From Promethearchaeota archaeon (lineage in GTDB: Archaea; Asgardarchaeota; Lokiarchaeia; Helarchaeales; RDOG01), in assembly GCA_011365055.1 (NCBI GenBank), contig RDOG01000005.1, positions 244,406 to 308,405 of the forward strand: a stretch of DNA of 64,000 bases, given 5' to 3'. The notes beneath the pieces were generated by a model, which worked only from the letters and a program-made list of their open reading frames with translations, had not been told where the DNA came from and did no database searches. The position numbers and the translations under genes were made by a program. Positions 17,285 through 26,068 of the stretch are shown here, piece after piece; within the stretch, counting starts at the first letter, position 1, and each line of letters begins with the position of its first letter.

Positions 17285-17965
17285 ATGGATAATTTAACAC
17301 CTGAAGAAAGAAATCAATTAAAAAAAATTATAGAGGGTACGGGTTATATACCTTCTGGATTGCTAGAAAAGCCAGAGATCATTAAAGAACTCAGAGCAAA
17401 ACAATCAGGTCCAATTCAAATAACCTTAAAGGATTTTTCCGAAGAAAAATTTTATATTGAGCTTGTTTCCGTGAGAAAAAAAGATGGATTTTATGGAAAA
17501 TCCATCGAAATTTCTATAGATTATATAAAAAAATTAGGTGAACAAGTGAATTACGCCCCTTGGGTTTATCAGATAACTGATGATAAAGAATTGATTTTTC
17601 CATATTATCAAGGTAAATCTGATCTTGTAATTTTTTCACCAATTGTAATTCTTGCTCATAATTTAAATTATGTTCAAGATAAAATTGATCCATATAATGC
17701 ATCATCAAGTGCTTTTCTCTTATTATATAATCCAAAAATGAATAAACTCTTCCTTGAAGGAGTAAGTAGAACTATAATCGGTAATGTTGCTATTATTGAA
17801 AATTTAATGCAGAAAAATAATGAAGCCTATGATCGTGCACACCATGTTAAAAATTGGTTATATTATTTTCTTTTCGATGGAAAAAAAAGCACAAATTTAC
17901 AAGTTTTTTCGATGAGAGCCGAGTTTAGTGGAAAATATAAGCAATATGTAATGACTTTAGAATGA
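17285..17965 (+). CDS. Hypothetical protein (226 aa), last gene of the gat unit
   Basis: A soluble protein of unknown family. It starts MDNLTPEERNQLKKII, has an alternating strand region (GPIQITLKDFSEEKFYIELV) and a C-terminal half with HHVKNWLYYFLFDGKK. No metal- or nucleotide-binding motif is seen. It follows the KaiC-like gene by 18 bases on the same strand, with no promoter-like gap. It may therefore be a partner of that ATPase, which is a guess from position only. Base use is the same as in the neighbouring genes. Confidence 0.65.
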   Translation: MDNLTPEERNQLKKIIEGTGYIPSGLLEKPEIIKELRAKQSGPIQITLKDFSEEKFYIELVSVRKKDGFYGKSIEISIDYIKKLGEQVNYAPWVYQITDDKELIFPYYQGKSDLVIFSPIVILAHNLNYVQDKIDPYNASSSAFLLLYNPKMNKLFLEGVSRTIIGNVAIIENLMQKNNEAYDRAHHVKNWLYYFLFDGKKSTNLQVFSMRAEFSGKYKQYVMTLE

Positions 17966-17988
17966 AATAATTCAAAGTGATACAAAAT

Positions 17989-18477
17989 TTAAGTTATACC
18001 TAAAATTCTTTTTATGATTGAGATGACTTGGTTGCTGTCAGATGCGATATATACTTTATCTTTATGAATTTCTGAGAATTCCTTAGAAACACCACCAGAT
18101 TTAGGAATTGTTATTAAGGGTTTATTCAATTTCAATGAATATTCTGCCTCCATTCGGGTTCCAGTTTTTCCACCAATGCATATTACAGCTTCGGCAGATT
18201 GTATGATAATATAATTTCTATTTTCACCTAAATTTGTTGGAATTTTTACTTTAACGTATTCATTTGCTTCTTTTGGATCAATACTTGGAAGAATACCTAT
18301 TGAAAGTCCTTTTTTTTCGTGAACGCCCTTACATGCAGCTTCCATGGCACCACCTTTACCCCCACAAATTAAAATGATTCCATTTTTTGCTAATTCTCGA
18401 CCAATATCAACAGTTAATTCGTAAATCTTAGAATCTTCTAAAATGGCTTGTCCTATAACTGCTACTTGTTTCATCAT
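17989..18477 (-). CDS. SLOG/LOG-like Rossmann protein (TIGR00725 type)
   Basis: A 162-residue Rossmann-fold protein of the SLOG superfamily. Landmarks are VAVIGQAI at the N-terminus, GIILICGGKGGAMEAACKG (the GGxxGxM loop for a nucleotide or nucleotide-sugar) and a second motif in ICIGGKTGTRMEAEYSLKL. Relatives include DprA-like and cytokinin-activating LOG proteins and a family annotated as TIGR00725. The ligand is probably a nucleotide derivative, but the exact reaction is unknown. It ends 24 bases after the converging plus-strand unit and is monocistronic. Confidence 0.85.
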   Translation of the reverse strand: MMKQVAVIGQAILEDSKIYELTVDIGRELAKNGIILICGGKGGAMEAACKGVHEKKGLSIGILPSIDPKEANEYVKVKIPTNLGENRNYIIIQSAEAVICIGGKTGTRMEAEYSLKLNKPLITIPKSGGVSKEFSEIHKDKVYIASDSNQVISIIKRILGIT

Positions 18478-18569
18478 GTCTTATTCCTCAAGACACATTA
18501 ATTTCATATACATCTATAAATTGAACATTAATAGATTCCTTTAATCTTGAAAAATGACGTGATGGAAAG

Positions 18570-19136
18570 ATGGAAGAAAAACGCTTTGAAGAGATGGTAA
18601 AACGAATTGTTAAAACTTCTGACTTATCAATCGAAGGCGGAAGGCTTGGAAACTCAATAAAGGACGAGCTAAGTCTGGATCAAGGTAGAAAAGGAGAGTT
18701 TATCAAAAGATACAAACAGACTTGGGATCAGTTTAAAGGTAAATATGGAAAACATGTAATTTCACCTTTTATTGAATGGGCAGGTCCATCAATTATTAAA
18801 AATTTCCTTTCTTATGTTTTAGCTTTTCGAGAGGAAAAAATTAATCCAGTTTGTTCTAAAAAAGGAACTAACGTAGACGCATTATTATGCGTTGATTATA
18901 TATTTCCAAGACAAGATCTAAATACAATTAAAAAGATTTTAGACACGTATAAAGTCAATATAGAAGAGAAAGAAGCAGCTAAAATGCTTATAAGTAATTC
19001 CATAAAGGCTTTATCAATTCTATTAAATGACATCTTAGAAATGTCTTATCGTTTGTATACTGCGGCTATCGATATAGAAGATTTAGGAGAAGAGGGATTG
19101 AAAATCGCCTTAAAATATGATGGAAGGATTGGATAA
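18570..19136 (+). CDS. Hypothetical helical protein (188 aa)
   Basis: A soluble, mostly helical protein with no family I recognise. It starts MEEKRFEEMVKRIVKTSDLS and has a KYGKHVISPFIEWAGPSIIKNF segment and two Cys residues (NPVCSK, DALLCVDY). No membrane helix or active-site motif is seen. The ATG at 18570 is the first available start. It converges with the cupin gene with five bases between the stops. Codon use resembles that of the neighbours. Confidence 0.6.
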   Translation: MEEKRFEEMVKRIVKTSDLSIEGGRLGNSIKDELSLDQGRKGEFIKRYKQTWDQFKGKYGKHVISPFIEWAGPSIIKNFLSYVLAFREEKINPVCSKKGTNVDALLCVDYIFPRQDLNTIKKILDTYKVNIEEKEAAKMLISNSIKALSILLNDILEMSYRLYTAAIDIEDLGEEGLKIALKYDGRIG

Positions 19137-19140
19137 ACGG

Positions 19141-19434
19141 TCATTCAATCACGTGTTTATCAAATTCATCAGATGGATTTTTGACTTCAACTAAATAAAC
19201 ATCCGTTTTTGCAATTATAGAATGTTTTAATCCTGGTTTTATAAATGCTGCTGTCTCAGAAGGCATTTCTGTAATTTTTCCTTCAATATTAACTTCCAAA
19301 ATCCCTGAAATGACATATACTACCTCTTCAATTTTAGTGTGAAAATGATATGGAGACTTTTGACCGAGTTTTAGATGACCGACAGCAAATTCAAAACTTG
19401 CCTCTGTATTCCAAGGACCTATGAGAAATTTCAT
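19141..19434 (-). CDS. Small cupin-domain protein
   Basis: A 97-residue single cupin. The motif GQKSPYHFHTKIEEVVYVISG carries the metal ligands of cupin motif 1 (H-x-H and E), and KPGLKHSI carries the motif 2 His. Small cupins of this kind are often sugar-phosphate isomerases, dioxygenases or storage proteins. The substrate cannot be told here. I start at ATG 19434 because AAGGAAGGG lies just upstream; an in-frame open stretch extends to a TTG at 19515 but is hydrophobic and lacks a site. Confidence 0.85.
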   Translation of the reverse strand: MKFLIGPWNTEASFEFAVGHLKLGQKSPYHFHTKIEEVVYVISGILEVNIEGKITEMPSETAAFIKPGLKHSIIAKTDVYLVEVKNPSDEFDKHVIE

Positions 19435-19627
19435 CAATTTCCCTTCCTTTTTAACAATTTCTGTTTCTCTTATAAATGAAATTATTACCAACTCCAAAAA
19501 TTTATACACAAACAAAAGCTTTTTTTGAGAGTATTAATTAATAACATCTAATAAAAGTATTGAAATTTGAATATTAATAAGAAGAATTTCAGAATTATAG
19601 ATAACAAAGTATTTCAAGTGGATTAAA

Positions 19628-20161
19628 ATGGCAAGTGATGAAAAAGAATCATTTAATTTTAAAATTGTATTGATCGGAAATCCGGGTGTTGGGAAAACTT
19701 CACTCATAAATAAATACGTAACTAATCAATTTAAAGAAAAATATATAGAAACAATCGGTGTCAACATAATGGTCAAAGATATAACAGATATCAAAGGAAA
19801 AAAAGTCCAATTATCTATTTGGGATGTGGCGGGTCAAGAAAAATGGGGAAGGGTACGTTCCATGTACTACCGAGGCTCTTCAGCTGCACTCGTAGTCTTT
19901 GATTTAACTCGACCTGATACATATCTTGCGGTTCCTGATTTTGTACAAGATTATAAAGAATCGATTCATAGAGATGATCCAGTCCTAGTTTTACTTGGAA
20001 ATAAAATTGATTTAGAGCAAAAACGAAAAGTTGAAAATGAAAAAGGCAAAGAAATGAAAAAACTCATTAATGCTTTAGAATATTATGAGACTTCTGCTAA
20101 AACAGGCGCCCTAGTGGAAGATGCTTTCTTAAAAATCGCTGAAAAATTAGTAGGAAAATAA
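19628..20161 (+). CDS. Rab/Ras-like small GTPase
   Basis: A 177-residue small GTPase with all G motifs: G1 GNPGVGKTS (17-25), a switch I Thr at 42 in ETIGVN, G3 DVAGQEKW (66-73), G4 NKID (125-128) and G5 SAKTG (156-160). The WDVAGQE form and overall layout are Rab/Ras type rather than Arf or bacterial Mgl type. There is no C-terminal Cys box for prenylation, so membrane attachment would need another route. Such GTPases are the best-known eukaryotic-signature proteins of Asgard archaea and are thought to act in membrane or cytoskeletal regulation. It stands alone, with no regulator gene directly next to it. Confidence 0.95.
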   Translation: MASDEKESFNFKIVLIGNPGVGKTSLINKYVTNQFKEKYIETIGVNIMVKDITDIKGKKVQLSIWDVAGQEKWGRVRSMYYRGSSAALVVFDLTRPDTYLAVPDFVQDYKESIHRDDPVLVLLGNKIDLEQKRKVENEKGKEMKKLINALEYYETSAKTGALVEDAFLKIAEKLVGK

Positions 20162-20180
20162 TATTATTTTTAAACTATTT

Positions 20181-21179
20181 TTATTTATTATTTTCTTCTT
20201 CAAACCATCCTGTTACTGTTTCTTTAAGATGCTCGACTGTCAAGCATGTAGGCATTTGACACTTGTTAACGCATTTTAAACACGCGAAAGGATCATAACA
20301 GCGTGTCGAAATGTATTTTTCGCCACCATCAGGGAGTATGGTAACAATTACACCTTCTTTAATTTTTGTTGCAATTTCTAATGCAACATGCATGGCCGCT
20401 CCAGAGCTTATACCCGAGAAAATACCTTCTCTTAATGTTAATAAACGTGCCATTTCAAAAGCATCTTCATCTTTTATTTTTATTTTTTCATCCAATAGAT
20501 ATGAATCGAATATTTCGGGTATATATTGTGTATCATAATTTTTCAACCCTTGAATATTCGTATGTGGATAGGGTTCAACACCAATTATCTTGATCTCAGG
20601 ATTTAATTCTCTGAATCTTTTACCGCATCCCATAATAGTTCCACTAGTTCCTAATCCTGCAACAAAATGAGTGATTTTACCATCTGTATCAGCCCAAATT
20701 TCATTAGCAGTGTGATAATAATGTGCAAGGTAATTATTTTTATTCTTGAATTGATTAGGACGAAAATATTTTTTTGGTTCATTTTCAATCATTTGTTTAG
20801 CAAAATCTTCAACTTGGTCCATGGAGCCATCTATTAAATTCAATTTTGCTCCAAAAGCGGTTAATATTTTTTTTCGTTCCATTGATACCGAAATCGGCAT
20901 TACTAATTCAAGAGGATAACCTTTTAACATACAAACTAATGCAAGCCCAATACCAGTGTTTCCACTAGTAGGTTCTACAATTATTTTCGATTTATCGAGT
21001 TCCCCAGATTTTTCTGCTTCATCAATCATGTATAATGCAATTCTATCTTTTACAGATCCTCCTGGATTCATCTTCTCCAATTTAGCATAAATAGTCACGT
21101 TAGGATTTTCATTAAGTCTATTTATCCGTACCATTGGAGTGTTGCCGATCATGTCCAAGACATTATCAAATTTTACCAA
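20181..21179 (-). CDS. Cysteine synthase (PLP enzyme) with Cys-rich C-terminal tail
   Basis: A 332-residue type II PLP enzyme. The PLP lysine is K44 in NPGGSVKDR (38-46), and the phosphate and substrate loop is EPTSGNTGIGLA (69-80). The GLGTSGTIMGCGKR loop is also present, and the length fits O-acetylserine sulfhydrylase and cystathionine beta-synthase. The C-terminus has an extra CX5CX2CX3CX4C set (C294, C300, C303, C307, C312) beyond the usual catalytic domain. This resembles an iron-sulfur or zinc site and is unusual for CysK-type enzymes. It could be a redox or assembly domain. The donor (O-acetylserine or O-phosphoserine) is not clear from the sequence. Confidence 0.92.
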   Translation of the reverse strand: MVKFDNVLDMIGNTPMVRINRLNENPNVTIYAKLEKMNPGGSVKDRIALYMIDEAEKSGELDKSKIIVEPTSGNTGIGLALVCMLKGYPLELVMPISVSMERKKILTAFGAKLNLIDGSMDQVEDFAKQMIENEPKKYFRPNQFKNKNNYLAHYYHTANEIWADTDGKITHFVAGLGTSGTIMGCGKRFRELNPEIKIIGVEPYPHTNIQGLKNYDTQYIPEIFDSYLLDEKIKIKDEDAFEMARLLTLREGIFSGISSGAAMHVALEIATKIKEGVIVTILPDGGEKYISTRCYDPFACLKCVNKCQMPTCLTVEHLKETVTGWFEEENNK

Positions 21180-21298
21180 TTCAATCCCTTAGATGAAAAA
21201 ATTCTAATATAACACTATTATAATTTTGCGTTAAATAGTTAAAAAAATTGTCTTTTGTAATTATTCGTAATTTTATATAAAAATGATGAAAAAATAAT

Positions 21299-22222
21299 TT
21301 ACATACTTACTCGATTATAATGCCTAGCTAGCTTCAGACCAGGATCTTTCAACCTCATTTTTAAATATTTAATTACTTCTTCTTTTTCATCTGGAAGTTG
21401 ACATTCGAACGTCTCATAATTTGAAACATGATCATTAAATACGTAAGAGGTGATATCATCACTCAAATTTTCAAAAATAGTTAATAATTCTTTTGTAATT
21501 CCCCATGGTTGAACAACATTAAACTTTCCTTCTTGCCAGTCTTTGTATAGAGGAGCTGTTGGTATTAAATTTAAAGTTCTGAATCTAAATATATTTGGAT
21601 TCATTTGATTTAGAACTTTTGCTGTTTCTATTGCATGTTCTTCAGAAAGTTCAACACCACCTAGCCCAAGGACAATATATACTGATATTTTGATCCCAGA
21701 ACTCATTAACTTCTTTGCCGCCTTGATCATATTTTCAGGAGTCGTTCCTTTCTTCATCATTCTTAGTATATTTCTGCTCCCAGATTCCAAACCCATGTAA
21801 CAAATCGTTAAACCCGCTTCATGTAATCGTTTTAAGTCTTCTTCCGACTTCCGTAAGATGTCCAAATTTTTTGCATAGGAACTAATTCGTGTCATATTGG
21901 GCCATAATTCCTTAATCTTATTTAAAATCGTAACGAGATAATCAGTTGGCGCAGACATCGTGCTGCCTCCACCAAGAAAAATTGTATTTTTAAATTCACC
22001 ATAATATTCTCGTAATATCTCTAATTCCTTTAATACTTCTTCTATAGGTCTTACTTGATATGGTTGAATATCTTGGGGAGGATCAACATTCCAATTTTTG
22101 TAGACACCACAAAACCTACAATTATTCCACCAACAACCTTCCGTTACACCAATTAAGATAGAATATGCTTCAACTGGAGGTCTGATAATTGGGAATTTAA
22201 TCCGATATAACTTACTTGTCAT
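21299..22222 (-). CDS. Radical SAM protein with CX4CX2C motif
   Basis: A 307-residue radical SAM protein. The cluster-binding cysteines are C30, C35 and C38 (EGCWWNNCRFCGV). This is CX4CX2C instead of the usual CX3CX2C, a variation seen in Elp3/HemN-like and related families. The GGE-type motif appears as FLGGGSTMSA, and the SAM-binding strands follow (LTICYMGLESGS, VYIVLGLGG). The C-terminal part lacks further cysteine pairs. A tRNA- or cofactor-modifying role is possible, but the substrate is unknown. It is monocistronic on the minus strand. Confidence 0.85.
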   Translation of the reverse strand: MTSKLYRIKFPIIRPPVEAYSILIGVTEGCWWNNCRFCGVYKNWNVDPPQDIQPYQVRPIEEVLKELEILREYYGEFKNTIFLGGGSTMSAPTDYLVTILNKIKELWPNMTRISSYAKNLDILRKSEEDLKRLHEAGLTICYMGLESGSRNILRMMKKGTTPENMIKAAKKLMSSGIKISVYIVLGLGGVELSEEHAIETAKVLNQMNPNIFRFRTLNLIPTAPLYKDWQEGKFNVVQPWGITKELLTIFENLSDDITSYVFNDHVSNYETFECQLPDEKEEVIKYLKMRLKDPGLKLARHYNRVSM

Positions 22223-22414
22223 TTAATTAACCCAATATGATTTTTCTATTGTTTAATTAACTATATATTATTTACTTTTAATCTCATTAACAAAAATATT
22301 TTCAATATAATAAAGAAATTTGATTTTATAATTTTAATTTAATATCAGATTAATTTGATATTGGAAAGAATTCATTAAAATTAAAAAATTATAGTGTCGA
22401 AAAAAAAAAGAGTT

Positions 22415-22894
22415 TTAATAACGAGTTCTTCCAGCAAAGACTCGTAATTTAACTTTAGTGTATTCGTTCTTATCTTGAATTATCATGTATTCAGACTTAT
22501 TAGAAGCTAAATTAACTTCAACATCAGCATCGATAATTTTCTGATCTTTTTTCAAAAGATCTCGTTCAAATAATTTAACTTTAATTGTCCTTTTCATATC
22601 ATCACCGCTCCTTAGTTTAACAAACTCCGTAAAAAGGCTAATATCATTATCTCTAGGTTCAAAAGACTCGTTTTTTTCTAGTTGAATGACGCCTTTATTT
22701 GGTATTCGTGAAACATACGGTTGTTTTCCTGTTCTAAAATAAAATTCTGCAGTCCAGCTTGCAAGATCGTAATCCCTAATAGTCCTAATACTTACTAATC
22801 CAATATTAATAAAATAATGGTCAATTAATTTCGCTTGTTTGAAATCTTGGTCTTTTGCGCCAATCTTTTTTGGTAACCTTCTATATCTTGTCAT
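22415..22894 (-). CDS. Possible C2-like beta-sandwich protein
   Basis: A protein of about 159 residues with a basic N-terminus (MTRYRRLPKKIG). Alternating strands follow, containing YFINIGLVSIRTIRDYDLAS and a stretch KVKLFERDLLKKDQKIIDADVEV. The latter resembles the calcium-binding strand pattern of C2 domains (L-x-ERD-x-L-x-x-D-x-x-I-x-D). No other motif or membrane helix is visible. I start at ATG 22894, since the open frame upstream is Cys-rich and has no site. If it is a C2 domain it could bind phospholipids, as in eukaryotic trafficking proteins. Structure prediction is needed. Confidence 0.45.
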   Translation of the reverse strand: MTRYRRLPKKIGAKDQDFKQAKLIDHYFINIGLVSIRTIRDYDLASWTAEFYFRTGKQPYVSRIPNKGVIQLEKNESFEPRDNDISLFTEFVKLRSGDDMKRTIKVKLFERDLLKKDQKIIDADVEVNLASNKSEYMIIQDKNEYTKVKLRVFAGRTRY

Positions 22895-23362
22895 ATTTAT
22901 TCCCCAAAATCTCTTACTACACAATAATTAAAAGCTCATATTTAAATGATGAGTTTCGACAAAATTTTTCAAAAAATTAACTTTAAATGTATTCTTGCAC
23001 TATATTGAATCAAAATTAAAAAATTTTAAATTTCAAAGTGATCTCTTTTTCAGAAATTTTATTTTTTATGGCTTAAATCAAATTTGCTTTTAACCATTGT
23101 GCATGTTTTTGAAGCCCTCATTTTATTACCTTTTAATAGCTAAGTCAAATTTAAAATATTTGAGGAAAAAAACACTTTAAAGATAAGTGTTTCTTGAAAA
23201 CTTGTTAAAATTCTACTTCATTTAAATAAATCTACCAAAATAATATAATTTAAAAAATTAATACTACATGTTTTAAAACATAATAAAAAAATATGGTTCT
23301 AGGAATAAATTATTGATTAATAGAATAATTTATTCAAAAAAAATGATTATCGGTGGGATATC
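22895..23362. other. Intergenic region, no gene seen
   Basis: A divergent spacer of about 470 bases. It is AT-rich with no open frame of coding quality and no recognisable RNA gene. The plus-strand gene at 23363 starts with GTG, preceded by CGGTGGGATATC. Confidence 0.5.
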
Positions 23363-24577
23363 GTGGATTCAGAGGATATTTTTGTCTTAAAAGGCGAAGT
23401 TAAGAAGAAAATGAAGCAATTAGAAGATTTAACAATTGAGTATCAAAAATTTAAAATTAATTTTGGAAAAAAAATGGCACAATTAATGCAGGAAAAAATG
23501 GCTGTTCAAGTTCAATTTGATCAAGCAAAAGCAGAAGCAGATTCATATAAAAGTCGTATTGATACAGATTTTGTACCTTCTGGAGAAATTGAGGATTTAA
23601 AATCTCAGATTGCTAAAACTGGAGAAACTTTGAGAGAAAGATCAGAACAGATTAAAAAATTAAATGAAATTGTGGTTCAAAAGGATAGAACTCTTAAAAC
23701 CGTTCAAGATCAAATGGAAAAAACTTTGAAACTAAAAGAAGATACAATAAAAGATAAAGAAGATCAAGCTAAGGACGCATTATCTCGAGCAAGAGTAGCT
23801 GAAAGTCAGATGGAAATATTGAAAGGAAGAATGAGAGAGCTTGAAGAAAGATTGATGAAAACAACGACAGAAGATGAAAAAGGAAAAACAATTATAAACT
23901 TAATAAAACAAATCGAAGAAAATGAAAAAATAACTTTTGATTTAAAGAAAGAACATGCTGAAATGAAAGAGAAATTAAGGGAAGTATTGGCAGCAAGAAG
24001 CGACATTAATAAAATCATTAACGAAGCAGATGAGAAAGAAAGAAAAATAAGAAAAGAACTATTAGATGAAAAAGAAAAAATTAGGGAAGAGTTAGAAAGC
24101 CTGATTGATAGACAAAAGATTAGAATCGATCGTCTAGAAGAAGAATTAAAACTCTTTAAACAAGATCAACCCGAAGGTGTTATTTTCGGAGAAAAACAAG
24201 CGATGGAAATTATTAAGGAAATTTTGAAAAATACAAAAAGAAACGCAGTATTATTTCTCCCCAAATTGGATTTAATAAAAAAATATGATTTAAATTTAAA
24301 AGAAATACCAGATAAATTGAATATTCGAATAGGAACTAACGTGGATGATATAACTGATCCTTTTTTAGATGAACTGCGAGACTATCCCCATATCTTGGTG
24401 AAAGAATATAAGAATGAGGATTTATTAGCAATTCTTTCTGATAATGCAGATTTATTCGTTTCATTTTTAAAGAAAGACGTGCCTCCATCAGGGATAAGAA
24501 CTACAAATGAAGTAGCAATTGAATTCATGGGTACGTTGTTATTACAAAATTTTTCTCGCTCAAAGTCGTTTTTTTAA
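23363..24577 (+). CDS. Long coiled-coil protein with C-terminal globular domain
   Basis: A 404-residue protein. Residues about 8-265 are highly charged and helical, with heptad periodicity (for example EDLKSQIAKTGETLRERSEQ), so a long coiled coil is likely. The C-terminal 135 residues are globular: GEKQAMEIIKEILKNTKRNAVLFLPKL, then strands around RIGTNVDD and HILVKEYK. This resembles the TrmB- or PLD-like effector fold seen in some archaeal regulators and scaffold proteins. No nucleotide-binding motif is seen. It lies just before, and on the same strand as, the coiled-coil/G-domain protein at 24692. Confidence 0.65.
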   Translation: MDSEDIFVLKGEVKKKMKQLEDLTIEYQKFKINFGKKMAQLMQEKMAVQVQFDQAKAEADSYKSRIDTDFVPSGEIEDLKSQIAKTGETLRERSEQIKKLNEIVVQKDRTLKTVQDQMEKTLKLKEDTIKDKEDQAKDALSRARVAESQMEILKGRMRELEERLMKTTTEDEKGKTIINLIKQIEENEKITFDLKKEHAEMKEKLREVLAARSDINKIINEADEKERKIRKELLDEKEKIREELESLIDRQKIRIDRLEEELKLFKQDQPEGVIFGEKQAMEIIKEILKNTKRNAVLFLPKLDLIKKYDLNLKEIPDKLNIRIGTNVDDITDPFLDELRDYPHILVKEYKNEDLLAILSDNADLFVSFLKKDVPPSGIRTTNEVAIEFMGTLLLQNFSRSKSFF

Positions 24578-24691
24578 AAATCTCTTTTTGAAAATGTAAT
24601 GAACTCTAATAATTACAAAATATAGTATTAACTTTTATAAAGTGGGCGAATATATAAATTAAATAAACATTTAAAAGGAAGATGTAAATAA

Positions 24692-25960
24692 ATGCCTATC
24701 GGATTGTGTTTAATTGGTTGGACAAATAAGGAAGGCTTCTTTATCATCTCCAAATATCCGGAATTTACATTAGATGAAGAAGATGCAATGTCTATTGGCT
24801 CCACGCACCGCATGAGAAATCTAAAACCTAATTCCATCACATTAAGCCTTAAAAATTATAACGTTGCAAGCTTTTTTTCAGGTTTAAGGGATTATTATAT
24901 TGTACCAAATATCGCAATTTCACTCATTCTTAATAAAGATGAAGATCCTCAACAATATGTTAATAAAATTCCATTAGGAGTAAAGGATATTTTGAATGGG
25001 CTTGGGGGGATTAAGAATATAGATTTCAGTGACAGATTAGTCAATATAGAACGAGTAATGGGAGCGATTCAAGGAAATGATAGTTACAAACAAGCAATGC
25101 CAAATCTTTTTGGAGCGTTATCTTTTGGAACAATTCAAGAAAATCCAGATGAATTGATGAAAATCATCCCTCCAGAAGATGAAGAAGAAATTGATCTAAC
25201 TACACTCCAACAAGATCTAGATGGAAAACAGCAAGGTCTTGAATTAGCTCAACAAGCAATTTCGAGCTTAAAGCAAGAAATCGATTCATTAAAAAATGAG
25301 ATTAAAAATTTTGAACTTGAAAAAAAGAATCAGGATCAGTTTATTTCTAAATTAAAAGAATACATCGATGAATTAAATTCAAAGATGATTGATTTAAAAA
25401 CGGACATGACTAATGCATTCGAAGAATTTAAGGTAACGGCATTAGAGGGTCTTGATGATAAAAAGATTAATTTATTATTAAAAGCAAGATTGGAAAATTT
25501 TTCAAGATCCTTAACAGAAATAATGAAAACTAAAGTATTTCAAGTTTTATTTATTGGTAATCCAGGAGCTGGAAAGAAGTCTGTCATAAAATTATTAAGT
25601 AATTTTCAAGAGATCGATTCGATTAATCAAAAGTTTCATTTATTACAGGGAATTGATGCGATAGCTACCGCTTGCACATTCAATGACATTTCAACAGACG
25701 AAGATCTCGATCCATTTGATTTGATTTTATTTGTCACGGATTCTAAACTTAGAGATGTCATGACATGTGGCACGTTCTATAATCAAGTGAAACACGTTGA
25801 TAAGCGATTTGGCTTAATAGCGAACAAACAAGATGAACAAGGCGCAACAAAAATAACAGCAATGGAACAGATCATAGATATACCGAAATGTCCATCAATT
25901 GCAATAAAACAAGACGAACAAATAATCCTCTCGAAATTCATTACAGATTTAATAACTTGA
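24692..25960 (+). CDS. Longin-like domain, coiled coil and degenerate Arf-like G domain in one protein
   Basis: A 422-residue protein with three parts. Residues 1-120 (GLCLIGWTNKEGFFII, then SFFSGLRDYYIVPNIAISLIL) have the strand order of longin or roadblock-like domains. Residues about 165-245 form a coiled coil. Residues about 280-420 resemble a small GTPase: a P-loop GNPGAGKKS at 289-297, an Asp-rich strand DPFDLILFVTDSKLRD, and the G4 motif ANKQDE, with NKQD at 378-381 as in Arf proteins. The P-loop has Lys where Ser or Thr normally binds magnesium (GK-K-S), and no clear DxxG is seen. It may therefore bind nucleotide without hydrolysis, or not bind at all. The longin reading is an inference. 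Confidence 0.7.
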   Translation: MPIGLCLIGWTNKEGFFIISKYPEFTLDEEDAMSIGSTHRMRNLKPNSITLSLKNYNVASFFSGLRDYYIVPNIAISLILNKDEDPQQYVNKIPLGVKDILNGLGGIKNIDFSDRLVNIERVMGAIQGNDSYKQAMPNLFGALSFGTIQENPDELMKIIPPEDEEEIDLTTLQQDLDGKQQGLELAQQAISSLKQEIDSLKNEIKNFELEKKNQDQFISKLKEYIDELNSKMIDLKTDMTNAFEEFKVTALEGLDDKKINLLLKARLENFSRSLTEIMKTKVFQVLFIGNPGAGKKSVIKLLSNFQEIDSINQKFHLLQGIDAIATACTFNDISTDEDLDPFDLILFVTDSKLRDVMTCGTFYNQVKHVDKRFGLIANKQDEQGATKITAMEQIIDIPKCPSIAIKQDEQIILSKFITDLIT

Positions 25961-25971
25961 TTTTTTTTTTT
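25961..25971 (+). terminator. T-tract terminator
   Basis: Eleven T residues follow directly after the TGA stop of the coiled-coil/G-domain gene. Long T-tracts right after stop codons are the usual archaeal intrinsic terminators, and this one fits. Confidence 0.55.
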
Positions 25972-26068
25972 AAGATCCGAAAAATTTTCAATTTTATTAA
26001 TTTTTAATTCATGCACATAATTTGCATCATTAAAGAATTTATCGTTACTGAAATTAAAAAAAAAGATT

